Assembly: GCA_007713595.1 (NCBI GenBank) | Contig: VMRY01000008.1 | Location: 1 to 52,268, forward strand | Reading direction: 5' to 3' | Length of the DNA stretch: 52,268 nt | Source: Sedimenticola thiotaurini | Lineage (GTDB): Bacteria > Pseudomonadota > Gammaproteobacteria > Chromatiales > Chromatiaceae | Shown here: positions 26,536 through 35,092 of the stretch, piece by piece | How positions within the stretch are numbered: the first letter of the stretch is position 1 | Layout of the letters: every line of letters begins with the position of its first letter | Translations under genes and position numbers: made by a program | Notes under the pieces: model-generated | What the model was told of the DNA's origin: nothing | The model's database searches: none | What the model saw: the letters and a program-made list of their open reading frames with translations, nothing else

Positions 26536-27669
26536 ATGAACGACGAGCGCAATTTCGAGCTACTCGAAAAGAGACTGGGCGTATCCCGGCGGGACTTTAT
26601 GAAGTTCTGTACCGGCGTGGCTGCGACCATGGGTTTGACCACTAGCGATGCTATGGCTATGGCCAATGCGGTAGCCAGCCCAAAGGCAAGGCCACCGGTA
26701 ATCTGGTTGCATGGCCAGGAATGCACAGGCTGTACGGAGTCTCTGTTGCGTTCGGAGCATCCGACGATTGAGACACTGATCCTGGACCTGATCTCCCTTG
26801 ACTACCATGAGACACTGGCGGCTGCCGCGGGGCATCAGGTCGAGGCGGCCAAACAGACTTCCATGAAGGCCAACAAGGGCAAGTATCTGCTGGTGATTGA
26901 AGGTGCGACACCTGTAAAGGATGGTGGTATCTATTGCAAGATCGGCGGCAAGACCATGCTGGATCATGTCAAAGAGGCCGCCGAGGGCGCAGCGGCCATC
27001 GTGTCCATTGGTTCATGTGCCTCCTGGGGTGGTATTCCCTCCAGTGGCATCAACCCTACTGAAGCGAAAGGCGCGCCTGAAATACTGTCGGACAAAACAG
27101 TTGTCACCATTCCGGGCTGTCCTCCAAACCCTTATAACTTCCTTTCAACAGTGTTGCACTTTGTCACCTTCGGCAAGTTGCCAGCACTGGATCATCTGAA
27201 CCGGCCCAAGTTTGCCTATGGCCGCCTGATCCACGAGAACTGTGAGCGTCGTCCGCATTTTGATGCTGGCCGCTTTGCACTGGAGTTTGGTGATGAAGGG
27301 CATCGGAAAGGTTATTGCCTGTATAAGCTGGGCTGTAAAGGTCCAGAGACCTATGCTAACTGTCCCGCTGTTGAATTTGGTGATGTGGGTGGTGGTGCCT
27401 GGCCTGTTGGTGTGGGCCATCCTTGCTTCGGCTGTACCGAACAGGGCGTTGGTTTCACCAAGGCGATCCATCAACTGGCGGACGTAAAGACCCATGCGCC
27501 ACCCAATGCCTTCCCTTATGTCAATGACCGTCCCGGTACCAACAGTGCCACACCCGGTGCAGCTGCCCTTGTTGGTGGTGTGATTGGTGCGGCTGTCGGT
27601 GCGACTGCCATGGCTGCCAAAAAACTGGGAAAGAGTAACGAGGCAGGCGACGGCGATAGCCAGGGTTAA
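26536..27669 (+). CDS. hybO: [NiFe] hydrogenase small subunit, Hyb type
   Basis: 377 residues. The Tat signal is SRRDFMK (Arg18-Arg19), so the folded protein is exported. The proximal cluster motif is 'HGQECTGCTES' (Cys63, Cys66), with 'SIGSCASWGG' and 'IPGCPPNP' supplying the other two Cys. The medial and distal cluster motifs are 'CLYKLGCKGPETYANCP' and 'HPCFGCTE'. There is no supernumerary Cys beside the proximal cluster, so the O2-tolerant (6-Cys) type is excluded. After the folded domain, a Gly/Ala-rich hydrophobic C-terminal helix ('AALVGGVIGAAVGATAMAAK') anchors it in the membrane. It is the first gene of hybOABC; the start follows a GGTAGGGG ribosome site. Confidence 0.93.
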   Translation: MNDERNFELLEKRLGVSRRDFMKFCTGVAATMGLTTSDAMAMANAVASPKARPPVIWLHGQECTGCTESLLRSEHPTIETLILDLISLDYHETLAAAAGHQVEAAKQTSMKANKGKYLLVIEGATPVKDGGIYCKIGGKTMLDHVKEAAEGAAAIVSIGSCASWGGIPSSGINPTEAKGAPEILSDKTVVTIPGCPPNPYNFLSTVLHFVTFGKLPALDHLNRPKFAYGRLIHENCERRPHFDAGRFALEFGDEGHRKGYCLYKLGCKGPETYANCPAVEFGDVGGGAWPVGVGHPCFGCTEQGVGFTKAIHQLADVKTHAPPNAFPYVNDRPGTNSATPGAAALVGGVIGAAVGATAMAAKKLGKSNEAGDGDSQG

Positions 27670-27678
27670 GGGGGCGTT

Positions 27679-28653
27679 ATGAAACGTAGAGATTTTCTCA
27701 AGGCAACTGCAGGGGGCGCAGCTACTGCACTCTGTGGTGCCGGAACAGCCGAGGCCCGTGAGAACAAACAGCCACTGGAGAATGCCATTGGTATTCTCTA
27801 TGACGCGACTTTGTGTGTGGGCTGTAAAGCTTGTGTGCGTGCCTGCAAAGAGATCAACGGTCTGCCACCGACACTGATGGGCGAGGATGTGCAATATGAC
27901 GCCTCACGTGGTGTATCCGGCAGTACCTATAACGTGATCAAGGTCTACAAGAATGGCACTTCAGAAGCAAAAGACAGAGAGATTGATGGTTTCTCTTTTG
28001 CCAAGAAGAGTTGCATGCACTGTGTCGATCCGGCTTGTGTTTCCGGTTGTCCTGTATCTGCGCTGACCAAGAATCCGGTCTCCGGTATTGTTCAGTACAA
28101 CCCGGATACCTGCATCGGTTGTCGCAACTGCATGGTGGGTTGTCCGTTCAGTATTCCCCAGTATGAGTACCACAATGCCAAAGGGCAGATTCAGAAATGC
28201 ATGTTCTGTAATCAGGCCGGTGTTGAACGTATCTCTCAGGGATTGCTACCGGGTTGTGCCGACGTCTGTCCGACCGGTGCCACGCTGTTCGGTACTCGCA
28301 AGGAGTTACTTGCTGAGGCCAAGAAACGGCTCGCTGCAAAGTCAGGCGAGGTCTACACCTATCCCCGTGGTCGTGCATCAGACGAGTTGCACACACATGA
28401 GAAGGTAGCACCGACCTATCAGCAGCACATCTATGGTGAGCATGAGGTAGGGGGTACTCAGGTGATGCATATCGCCGGTGTACCACTGAAAAAACTGGGC
28501 ATGCCCGAACTACCTGACCGCTCTTACGCTTCCATTGCAGAAGGCGTCCAGCACACGCTCTATAAAGGCATGATTGCACCTGCGATCGCGCTGGCGGGTC
28601 TGGCCTATGTGGTGAAGCGTAACACCAGTAACTCGGATCAGGATGACGAGTAG
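27679..28653 (+). CDS. hybA: Hydrogenase ferredoxin-like subunit HybA
   Basis: 324 residues. A Tat signal (MKRRDFLKATAGGAATALCG) leads to a periplasmic polyferredoxin with four [4Fe-4S] sites: 'CVGCKACVRACKE', 'CMHCVDPACVSGCPVSAL', 'CIGCRNCMVGCPF' and 'CMFC...GCADVCPTGAT'. It passes electrons from the small subunit to HybB. A single hydrophobic helix near the C-terminus ('GMIAPAIALAGLAYVVKR') anchors it. The gene starts 9 nt after hybO with a good ribosome site. The layout matches E. coli HybA. Confidence 0.92.
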   Translation: MKRRDFLKATAGGAATALCGAGTAEARENKQPLENAIGILYDATLCVGCKACVRACKEINGLPPTLMGEDVQYDASRGVSGSTYNVIKVYKNGTSEAKDREIDGFSFAKKSCMHCVDPACVSGCPVSALTKNPVSGIVQYNPDTCIGCRNCMVGCPFSIPQYEYHNAKGQIQKCMFCNQAGVERISQGLLPGCADVCPTGATLFGTRKELLAEAKKRLAAKSGEVYTYPRGRASDELHTHEKVAPTYQQHIYGEHEVGGTQVMHIAGVPLKKLGMPELPDRSYASIAEGVQHTLYKGMIAPAIALAGLAYVVKRNTSNSDQDDE

Positions 28654-28685
28654 TCATCCCGGACCTTAACTAATAGAGGTGAACC

Positions 28686-29825
28686 ATGAGTGAACATAAA
28701 CCGGTAGAAGGTAAGATCCTTACACTACCCTTCATGTTCCTGGGCGTCCTGGCTGCGATTGGACTCTATTTCCTCGGCGTACGTTTTGCTGATGGATTGG
28801 GTGCAGTGGCCAACATCAATTCCGGTTACCCCTGGGGTATCTGGGTAGTCTACGATGTGGTGGTCGGTACCGCCCTGGCCTGTGGCGGTTATGCCCTGGC
28901 GTTTGTTATTTATGTCTTTAATAAGGGGAAATATCACCCGCTGATCCGTCCAGCTATCCTGGCCAGTCTGTTCGGTTATGCACTGGGTGGCTTTGGTGCG
29001 TTCTTTGATATGGGACGCTACTGGCAGTTCTATAACATCGCCATGCCATCCAACTGGAACTTCAACTCGGTCATGCTGGAAGTAGGTCTCTGTGTAATCA
29101 CCTACATCTTCGTACTGTTTATCGAGTTTGCTCCAGCCGTGCTCGAAAGAATGGGTGCTAAGAATATGCTGCGCTGGTTGAATAAGGTGCTGTTCTTCTT
29201 TATTGCCCTCGGTGTGTTACTGCCGACCATGCATCAATCTTCCCTGGGATCGCTCTTGATCATCATGGGTGCCAAGGTACATCCGCTCTGGCAGTCACTG
29301 CAGTGGCAACCATTGATGGCGCTGTTAACCGCACTGACCATGGGCTTCTCGATTGTGATCTTTGAGGCATCATTTGCTGCAGTTGGATTCAATCGTCGTC
29401 CAGAAACGCCACTGCTGGCGAAACTGAGTAAAGCAATTATCGCGTTGATTTCAGTCTTCCTGGTGGTGCGTGTTCTTGAACTGGTCTTGAATGGAAAACT
29501 CGGTTTTGCCTTCGCCGGTGACCTGGCGGGCAACATGTTCCTGCTGGAGATGGTGCTGTTCATCTTCCCGCTGGTGGTAATGCTGTCGCGGGGTAATCGG
29601 GATAACGGTAGATTGCTGCTGTTTGCAGCCGTCTCCCTGTTGTTTGCCGGTGCACTGTATCGCTTCAACGCGTTCCTGATCGCATTTAATCCGGGTCCGG
29701 GTTACAGCTACTTCCCCTCTGTCCCCGAAATCATGGTGACCGTAGGTATCGTTGCGATTGAAATCATGGCCTATCTGGTCTTCGTTAAGAAACTGCCCGT
29801 TCTGCATTCTGCTGAACATGCGTAA
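28686..29825 (+). CDS. hybB: Hydrogenase membrane subunit HybB (NrfD family)
   Basis: 379 residues with about ten TM helices and no signal peptide. It belongs to the NrfD/PsrC-like family, which exchanges electrons with the quinone pool without haem. Characteristic segments are 'NINSGYPWGIWVVYDVVVGT', 'GYALGGFGAFFDMGRYWQFY' (start of helix 3-4 region) and 'LGVLLPTMHQSSLGSLL'. It receives electrons from HybA and delivers them to quinone, making this an uptake hydrogenase in the forward direction. It sits 32 nt after hybA. Confidence 0.92.
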   Translation: MSEHKPVEGKILTLPFMFLGVLAAIGLYFLGVRFADGLGAVANINSGYPWGIWVVYDVVVGTALACGGYALAFVIYVFNKGKYHPLIRPAILASLFGYALGGFGAFFDMGRYWQFYNIAMPSNWNFNSVMLEVGLCVITYIFVLFIEFAPAVLERMGAKNMLRWLNKVLFFFIALGVLLPTMHQSSLGSLLIIMGAKVHPLWQSLQWQPLMALLTALTMGFSIVIFEASFAAVGFNRRPETPLLAKLSKAIIALISVFLVVRVLELVLNGKLGFAFAGDLAGNMFLLEMVLFIFPLVVMLSRGNRDNGRLLLFAAVSLLFAGALYRFNAFLIAFNPGPGYSYFPSVPEIMVTVGIVAIEIMAYLVFVKKLPVLHSAEHA

Positions 29826-29861
29826 GGCAGAACTGACTTTCCTTAATTAGGAGAAAATATT

Positions 29862-31562
29862 GTGGCTACTCGTATTACTGTTGATCCCGTAACTCGTATT
29901 GAGGGACACTTGCGCATCGATGTTGAAGTAGAAGATGGCAAGGTTAATAACGCCTGGTCCTCCGGCCAGATGTGGCGTGGCATTGAAAAAATTCTGGTGG
30001 GTCGAGACCCTCGTGATGCCTGGGTATTTACCCAGCGTATCTGTGGTGTCTGCACCACGGTACATGCACTGACATCAGTACGTGCCGTCGAGAATGCACT
30101 GAATCTTGAAGTGCCGCTCAATGCACAATTTGTACGTAATCTGATTGTTGCGGCTCAAGCCGTACATGATCATATTGTCCACTTCTATCACCTCTCGGCA
30201 CTTGACTGGGTGGATGTGGTCTCGGCGTTGGATGCTGACCCCAAGGCGACCGCCAAACTGGCTGAGAGTCTCTCCTCTTGGGGTGGTAACGGCGTGCATG
30301 AAATGACCGCTGTGAAAGAGAAACTGAAGGCGTTTGTATCCAGTGGACAGCTCGGACCTTTTGCCAATGGTTACTGGGGACACCCGGCCATGAAGCTGCC
30401 ACCCGAAGTGAATCTGCTGGCGGTTGCTCACTATCTGCAGGCGTTGGAAGTGCAGCGTTATGCGAACAAGATTGTCACTATTCTGGGTGGCAAGACCCCG
30501 CATATTCAGAATCTGGCGGTCGGTGGTGTCTCCAACTCCATCAACCTGGATAGTCAGTCCACCCTGAATATGGAACGTCTGATGGCGATCAAGGGTTGGA
30601 TCGACAAGCTGTCTGACTTCGTCCATAACGTCTACATGGTGGATGTACCTGCTGTTGGTGCCTTCTATCTGGATTGGGCTGGTTATGGCCAGGGTGTGAC
30701 GGACTATCTGTCAGTACCTGATATGCCGATTGATACCAAAGGGACAAAATTTGCATTGCCCGGTGGCTTTATCAAAGGCGGTGATCTGACCACCTTCAAG
30801 CCGATTTCCAGCTATCAGGACGCCTATTTCCGTGATGGCGTGAAAGAGAGTTCCAAACACGCCTGGTATGAAGGTGACAGTGCCCTGCATCCTTGGGATG
30901 GTCAGACCGAACCCCAGTACACCGACTTCCAGGATGAGGGTCAGTACTCGTGGATCAAATCGCCCACCTTTAATGGCAAGCCCGCACAGGTTGGTCCACT
31001 GGCCAATGTCCTCTGCATGGCTGCAGCAGGGCATGAGTCCACCGCCAAGCATCTCAAGACTGCCATGGGTACCCTCAATGCCGTTGCTGGTAAAGAGATC
31101 CCACTGGCGGCATTGCACTCCACCATCGGTCGTCATGCAGCGCGTGCGGTACGTACTGCCGTCATGCTGGATAACATGAACGAGCAGTGGAATATGCTGG
31201 TGGAGAATATCGGCAAAGGTGATACCGATACCTTTAATCAGCCGGTATTCCCCAAGGGTGAGATCAAGGGCTTCGGTTTCCATGAAGCACCTCGTGGTGT
31301 GCTTTCCCACTGGGTTGTCATCAATGATGGCAAGATCAAGAACTACCAGTGTGTCGTACCCAGTACCTGGAATGCGGGCCCACGTAATGAAAATGACGAG
31401 ATGGGTCCCTACGAAGCTTCACTGATGGGTAATCCCGTTGCTGATCCTGAGCAACCGCTGGAAGTGTTGCGCACGGTTCATTCGTTTGACCCCTGTATCG
31501 CCTGCGCTATTCACCTGGTGGATACCGAGCAGCAGGAGATCATCAAGGTTAAAGCCCTCTGA
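29862..31562 (+). CDS. hybC: [NiFe] hydrogenase large subunit
   Basis: 566 residues from a GTG start with AGGAG 8 nt upstream. It binds the Ni-Fe(CN)2CO centre through Cys61 and Cys64 (RICGVCTTVH) and Cys545 and Cys548 in 'DPCIACAIH'. The 15 residues after His551 are the C-terminal extension removed by HybD once nickel is inserted. The N-terminal 'ITVDPVTRIEGHLRIDVEVE' is typical of group 1 enzymes, and the closest relatives by sequence pattern are Hyb-type (group 1c). It exports bound to HybO through HybO's Tat signal. A terminator hairpin follows 29 nt after the stop. Confidence 0.94.
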   Translation: MATRITVDPVTRIEGHLRIDVEVEDGKVNNAWSSGQMWRGIEKILVGRDPRDAWVFTQRICGVCTTVHALTSVRAVENALNLEVPLNAQFVRNLIVAAQAVHDHIVHFYHLSALDWVDVVSALDADPKATAKLAESLSSWGGNGVHEMTAVKEKLKAFVSSGQLGPFANGYWGHPAMKLPPEVNLLAVAHYLQALEVQRYANKIVTILGGKTPHIQNLAVGGVSNSINLDSQSTLNMERLMAIKGWIDKLSDFVHNVYMVDVPAVGAFYLDWAGYGQGVTDYLSVPDMPIDTKGTKFALPGGFIKGGDLTTFKPISSYQDAYFRDGVKESSKHAWYEGDSALHPWDGQTEPQYTDFQDEGQYSWIKSPTFNGKPAQVGPLANVLCMAAAGHESTAKHLKTAMGTLNAVAGKEIPLAALHSTIGRHAARAVRTAVMLDNMNEQWNMLVENIGKGDTDTFNQPVFPKGEIKGFGFHEAPRGVLSHWVVINDGKIKNYQCVVPSTWNAGPRNENDEMGPYEASLMGNPVADPEQPLEVLRTVHSFDPCIACAIHLVDTEQQEIIKVKAL

Positions 31563-31590
31563 GCATCTGAACAGCAATAGATGCCTCCTT

Positions 31591-31624
31591 CCCTCCTATC
31601 CTTAACCGGATGGGAGGGTTTTTT
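31591..31624 (+). terminator. Intrinsic terminator between hybC and hybD
   Basis: CCCTCCTATCC (31591-31601) pairs with GGATGGGAGGG (31608-31618) with one mismatch, followed by six Ts. It separates the structural genes from the maturation genes, so hybD-hypC-hybE would be reached by read-through or from another promoter in 31625-31700. Confidence 0.8.
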
Positions 31625-31704
31625 GACCTATAATCAGCCACAGGGAGTGGGTGCCTGATCGTGTCAGGTTGGAAGCCGATCCTAAATCTAGAGGTTGATA
31701 CGAA

Positions 31705-32220
31705 ATGAATGTAGTAGTGATCGGTCTGGGAAACGTGCTGCTGTCTGATGAAGGGCTCGGTGTTCGCGCTATCGAATTACTGGAGCAGCGTTATATTCTC
31801 CCCGAATCCGTTGAAGTGATTGATGGTGGCACCTCTGCTATGGATCTGCTCAATCCGCTCAGCAACAACGATCATGTCATCATTGCCGATTCGGTTAAGA
31901 CCGGCGCGGCTCCCTGCACTCTGGTGCGTCTTGCCGATGAGCAAGTCCCCAAGTTTTTCCAGACCAAGATATCCCCCCATCAAATTGGCCTCTCTGATCT
32001 GCTGGCGCTGTTGACTGTGCAGGGACAGGCACCCAAGAAGATCACCATTATCGGTATGGTGCCGCAATCCTTTGCAACCCATATTGGATTGACGGAAGGT
32101 GTGATGGCGAAAATGGATGAGATGGTCGAGCTACTGGTAGATGAATTGCGTTCGCTTGGCATTGCCGTCAAACCCAGGCAGGATGGAGCCCAGGGCTTCT
32201 GGGCGGAAGCGGTACAGTAG
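31705..32220 (+). CDS. hybD: Hydrogenase maturation endopeptidase HybD
   Basis: 171 residues. This is the nickel-dependent protease that removes the large-subunit C-terminal tail. The nickel ligands known for this family are present: Glu16 ('LLSDEGLGVRAI'), Asp62 ('VIIADSVKTG') and His92 ('ISPHQIGLSDLL'). Length and motifs match E. coli HybD. A ribosome site (AGAGG) precedes the ATG. It leads a three-gene maturation group with hypC/hybG and hybE, placed after the terminator that follows hybC. Confidence 0.92.
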   Translation: MNVVVIGLGNVLLSDEGLGVRAIELLEQRYILPESVEVIDGGTSAMDLLNPLSNNDHVIIADSVKTGAAPCTLVRLADEQVPKFFQTKISPHQIGLSDLLALLTVQGQAPKKITIIGMVPQSFATHIGLTEGVMAKMDEMVELLVDELRSLGIAVKPRQDGAQGFWAEAVQ

Positions 32221-32245
32221 ACTCAACAGAAAGGTAAACAGCAGC

Positions 32246-32548
32246 ATGTGTATCGGAATTCCTATGCAAGTAATTGAGCAACGCGATTTGATGGCGTTGT
32301 GTCGTGGTCGTGGGCGGGAAGAGATGGTCAATACCATGCTGATAGGTCCACAGGAGCCAGGCACCTGGATTCTGAATTTCATTGGCTCGGCACGGGAGGT
32401 GTTGACCGAGGAAGAGGCCAAGCAGACCAACAACGCACTGGATGCGCTGGAACAGATTATGAGTGGTGATGAAGAGGTGGATATCGACACCTATTTCGCC
32501 GACCTGACAGATCCCAATCGTAAACCGGGTTCTTTCCCGACTGACTAG
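32246..32548 (+). CDS. hybG: HypC/HybG hydrogenase assembly chaperone
   Basis: 100 residues beginning MCIGIPMQV. The N-terminal Cys2, exposed after Met removal, binds the Fe(CN)2CO precursor and the large subunit. I chose the ATG at 32246 because that Cys must be second; the open frame runs back to 32141 inside hybD. The acidic C-terminal tail ('IMSGDEEVDIDTYFADLTDP') is usual for the family. Its placement beside hybD and hybE suggests a dedicated HybG-like role. No hypABDEF genes are in the window, so the general maturation set must lie elsewhere. Confidence 0.88.
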   Translation: MCIGIPMQVIEQRDLMALCRGRGREEMVNTMLIGPQEPGTWILNFIGSAREVLTEEEAKQTNNALDALEQIMSGDEEVDIDTYFADLTDPNRKPGSFPTD

Positions 32549-32561
32549 AGCTAACTGACTG

Positions 32562-33098
32562 ATGACCTTTCCTGCGTTCTATTCCAACAGCCCTGCTGAG
32601 CAAATCACTCAAGCCTTCCGTCAGATAGAGCAAAACCAGATGCAGGGTCTGCCGGTCTGCAATGAACTGCTGACAACTGAAGTTATCGGGTTGACCCGTT
32701 TTAATGAATGCTGGGTCGGTGCCTTGATTACCCCCTGGACACTACAGTTGATCATGCTGCCCGCATCAGCAGAGGCAGAACAGCTGGAGGAGGGCGATCA
32801 CAGGGCCTACGAGTTCCCCCAGGGAAAAGTAGTCTTCATGACCACTGAAAACGATGCGCTTGGGCCTTATCAATCCTGTGGCCTGATGTCACCGCTGCAC
32901 AGTTTTGAAAGTCAGGAACAGATACGCCAAACAGCAACAGAGGTCATGGAGCTGATGTTCCAGCCACCCGCAGAGAGTGAAGAGAAACAGTCAGTGCAGG
33001 TTGCCATGCCAGGAAGGTTGGATATTGACCGTGAAGCTAAATCGTCAGAGAAGAAGAGTGGTACGCGCCGTGATTTTCTCAGAGGTGCCCTGAAGTAG
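32562..33098 (+). CDS. hybE: HybE-type Tat proofreading chaperone with a C-terminal twin-arginine motif
   Basis: 178 residues of the HybE/HupJ family, which binds the Tat signal of the hydrogenase small subunit and delays export until assembly is complete. The family pattern is clear: 'GLPVCNELLTTEVIGLTRFN', 'WVGALITPWTLQLIMLP', 'GPYQSCGLMSPLHSFESQEQ'. The globular part ends near residue 130. A charged linker then leads to an unusual C-terminus TRRDFLRGALK (Arg169-Arg170), which copies the Tat consensus of HybO (SRRDFMK) and HybA (KRRDFLK). It is encoded 13 nt after hybG. The motif is at the wrong end for export and is not followed by a hydrophobic segment. Confidence 0.85.
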   Translation: MTFPAFYSNSPAEQITQAFRQIEQNQMQGLPVCNELLTTEVIGLTRFNECWVGALITPWTLQLIMLPASAEAEQLEEGDHRAYEFPQGKVVFMTTENDALGPYQSCGLMSPLHSFESQEQIRQTATEVMELMFQPPAESEEKQSVQVAMPGRLDIDREAKSSEKKSGTRRDFLRGALK

Positions 33099-33123
33099 TG
33101 GTATTGTGTTATCAGTTATCTAT

Positions 33124-33152
33124 AAAGCGCCGATCAATTGATCGGCGCTTTT
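33124..33152. terminator. Bidirectional terminator between hybE and the rubredoxin reductase gene
   Basis: A near-continuous 28-bp palindrome (33124-33151) has a GC-rich stem (GCGCCGATC / GATCGGCGC), a CAATTG turn, an A-run on the left and a T-run on the right. It serves the two convergent genes. Confidence 0.85.
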
Positions 33153-33155
33153 CGA

Positions 33156-34286
33156 TTACATCACTTTAAGTAGCGCGGCCTTCTCCTCAACTGCATCGCC
33201 CGTCAATGCAAAACCCAGCACTGTTCCATCGGCTGACTTAAAACAGCACTTTGTTCCTTTTGCTGTGGCATTGATCTCCCACTCGCCTTTTGCCTCACGC
33301 GGTGCGGATGCCACTACAATCGGATGAGCGGGTGTCTTGATCACCACCGGCATTACGGGGTAGATCACTTCCGTAGGTGTGCCGGTCAATGTTTTTGCTA
33401 GCGCCCGTGCACCAATCATCAAGGGCATCACGTAGGGCAGGTTTTTTCCCTCTACCTCCGCACAGTCTCCCAGGGCATAGATGTCCGGTTGGCTGGTTGC
33501 CAGAAAACGGTCGGTGACAATGCCGCGTTCTGTTTTCAGCCCAATCTTCTCAGCCAGTGTCAGTTCGGGCTTCAGCCCAATGGCAGAGAGCATTACATCG
33601 GCCTGTACCTTGTCGCCATTGGCCAGTGTCAGTTCATAGCCTCTATCGGCTTTGTTAATTGATTCGGCTACCGTACCCAGCTTCCATTCGATGCCGATCT
33701 CACTGAGTCCCCGTTGCAGCGCCTTGCCTGCTTGCTCAGGCAGCAGTGTACTGATGGGGTGGGGATCAGGTCCTATGACAGTAACGGAGCGGCCTGAGGC
33801 TGCAAGGTCATTGGCAAACTCACAACCAATCAATCCAGGACCGATAATGGCGATGCGCTCGGCGTCTTCAAGTGAAGCGCGAAACGCCGTGTACTCTTCA
33901 ATATCGTTCACCGAGAGCAGGTCATCCGCTGCATTACCTTTAAAGGGTAAACGAATCGGCCGCGCCCCGGTGGCCAGTACCAGCTGGTCATACGAGATGA
34001 CCCCGGCGGTATCTGTTTCCACGCTGTGTGCATTGCTATCAACAGCTGTTACTTTTGTATGGGTGTGTATCACCGTGTTCAGCCGTTCCGCCATGGTGGC
34101 GGCATCCGCAGAGATGATCTGTTCAGGTTGCTTTCCCTGAATCAGTGCATTTGACAGGGCGGGTTTCGGATAGGAATAACCGTTGTCAGCCGTGATCATG
34201 ACAAGCTGCACTTCAGCGTCGGCCTTTCGAATCTCGCGGGCCAGACTGTAGCCCGCCATACCGGTTCCAATAATCACGATAGACAT
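33156..34286 (-). CDS. Rubredoxin-NAD+ reductase (FAD-dependent, NorW-like)
   Basis: 376 residues with an N-terminal FAD-binding fold ('IVIIGTGMAGYSLAREIRKA'), an NAD-binding Rossmann fold ('RIAIIGPGLIGCEFANDLAA', about 145-165), and the FAD-contacting 'QPDIYALGDCAEVEGK' motif near residue 270. The C-terminal domain is that of rubredoxin reductases. It passes electrons from NADH to rubredoxin, and so to rubrerythrin. It is last in a set of rubrerythrin, rubredoxin and reductase on the same strand, 119 nt after rubredoxin with a hairpin in the gap. NorW (flavorubredoxin reductase) is a close relative, but no NorV is present here. Confidence 0.85.
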   Translation of the reverse strand: MSIVIIGTGMAGYSLAREIRKADAEVQLVMITADNGYSYPKPALSNALIQGKQPEQIISADAATMAERLNTVIHTHTKVTAVDSNAHSVETDTAGVISYDQLVLATGARPIRLPFKGNAADDLLSVNDIEEYTAFRASLEDAERIAIIGPGLIGCEFANDLAASGRSVTVIGPDPHPISTLLPEQAGKALQRGLSEIGIEWKLGTVAESINKADRGYELTLANGDKVQADVMLSAIGLKPELTLAEKIGLKTERGIVTDRFLATSQPDIYALGDCAEVEGKNLPYVMPLMIGARALAKTLTGTPTEVIYPVMPVVIKTPAHPIVVASAPREAKGEWEINATAKGTKCCFKSADGTVLGFALTGDAVEEKAALLKVM

Positions 34287-34358
34287 GGTGAATACCTTAT
34301 TATGCTGACCCGCTTACTTCAGCCAGCGGGTTTTGGCAGTTGCGTGTAGTGATGGGTT

Positions 34359-34393
34359 GATCTGTCTGCACACTCCATTGCAACAGACAGATC
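34359..34393. repeat. Hairpin in the rubredoxin-reductase gap
   Basis: GATCTGTCTG (34359-34368) and CAGACAGATC (34384-34393) form a perfect 10-bp stem with a 15-nt loop just downstream of the rubredoxin stop. A second hairpin, CCCGCT...AGCGGG, followed by TTTT on the plus strand, lies at about 34309-34334. One or both may lower transcription of the reductase relative to rubredoxin. Confidence 0.5.
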
Positions 34394-34405
34394 TGGGTAG
34401 GAAAG

Positions 34406-34570
34406 TCAGATTTCGACCATCTCGAAGTCATCCTTGGATGTTCCGCAGTCGGGACATTCCCAGTCTTCGGGGATATCTTCCCACTTAGTACCGGCTGGTA
34501 TGCCTTCATCAGGAATACCTACAGCCTCATCATAGATAAAATCACACACAATACATTTATACTTTTTCAT
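34406..34570 (-). CDS. Rubredoxin
   Basis: 54 residues, short enough to be overlooked. It begins [18 protein letters not shown] and ends '[19 protein letters not shown]'. The two CxxC pairs (CIVC and CPDC) bind one iron as Fe(Cys)4, and the conserved aromatic residues (Tyr4, Tyr13, Trp near '[10 protein letters not shown]') are present. It carries electrons from the downstream reductase to rubrerythrin. Hydrogenase clusters sometimes include a rubredoxin (HupI), but the rubrerythrin neighbour and strand make peroxide defence the more likely job. Confidence 0.93.
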   Translation of the reverse strand: MKKYKCIVCDFIYDEAVGIPDEGIPAGTKWEDIPEDWECPDCGTSKDDFEMVEI

Positions 34571-34615
34571 CACTATTCCCTCTTAAATCAAATCATTGAA
34601 ACTTTATGGGTCTAA

Positions 34616-35092
34616 TTAATTTGCCACGTTTTTCAGTGCATCACGGTAGTGATTGGCATGTCGCTCCTCGACCTTGGTCAGGGCGTTAAAGCGCTTGGCG
34701 GCTGTATCCAGCAAACGGGTGAATCGCTCGGCATGTTCGGCTGATTCGGCAATCTGCTCATCCATCTCTTTCACCGCATCGTCATTCTTCTCCTGCAGGG
34801 CGGTGTGGCGGAACTCTGGATACATCTCTGTATATTCGTATGTTTCACCTTCAATGGCCAGTTCCAACATGCGCTCTACGGTTAATGTGTCCTTGGGGTA
34901 GAGCAGGTCAAGATGCCCAAAGGCGTGGGCTGTCTCCTGCTGTGCCGTATTCTCAAACACCTCAGCCACATTATCTGCCCCCAATTCACGGCATAATTTC
35001 GCGAAGTAGAGGTATTTACGGTTTGCCATGGACTCACCGGCAAAAGCAGCCTCAAGGTTCTTTACGGTCTGTGAAACATTCTGGTCAGTCAT
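34616..35092 (-). CDS. Rubrerythrin (di-iron peroxidase) without rubredoxin domain
   Basis: 158 residues, only the ferritin-like four-helix domain. The di-iron ligands are visible in 'LEAAFAGESMANRKYLYFAK', 'TAQQETAHAFGHLDLL', 'ELAIEGETYEYTEMYPEF' and 'VEERHANHYRDAL'. The usual C-terminal rubredoxin-like domain is missing, but a separate rubredoxin gene follows 45 nt downstream, so the electron donor is provided in trans. It reduces H2O2 to water using NADH-derived electrons. It is divergent from oxyR, whose product probably activates it. Confidence 0.9.
   Translation of the reverse strand: MTDQNVSQTVKNLEAAFAGESMANRKYLYFAKLCRELGADNVAEVFENTAQQETAHAFGHLDLLYPKDTLTVERMLELAIEGETYEYTEMYPEFRHTALQEKNDDAVKEMDEQIAESAEHAERFTRLLDTAAKRFNALTKVEERHANHYRDALKNVAN

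Noticed and set aside
26250-26726. 158-codon reverse frame across the hydrogenase promoter and hybO start
   Set aside because: Shadow of hybO and its promoter; no ribosome site and no family resemblance.
34406-34570. Rubredoxin as a HupI-type hydrogenase gene
   Set aside because: It is on the opposite strand to the hydrogenase genes, beyond a terminator, and grouped with rubrerythrin and a rubredoxin reductase.
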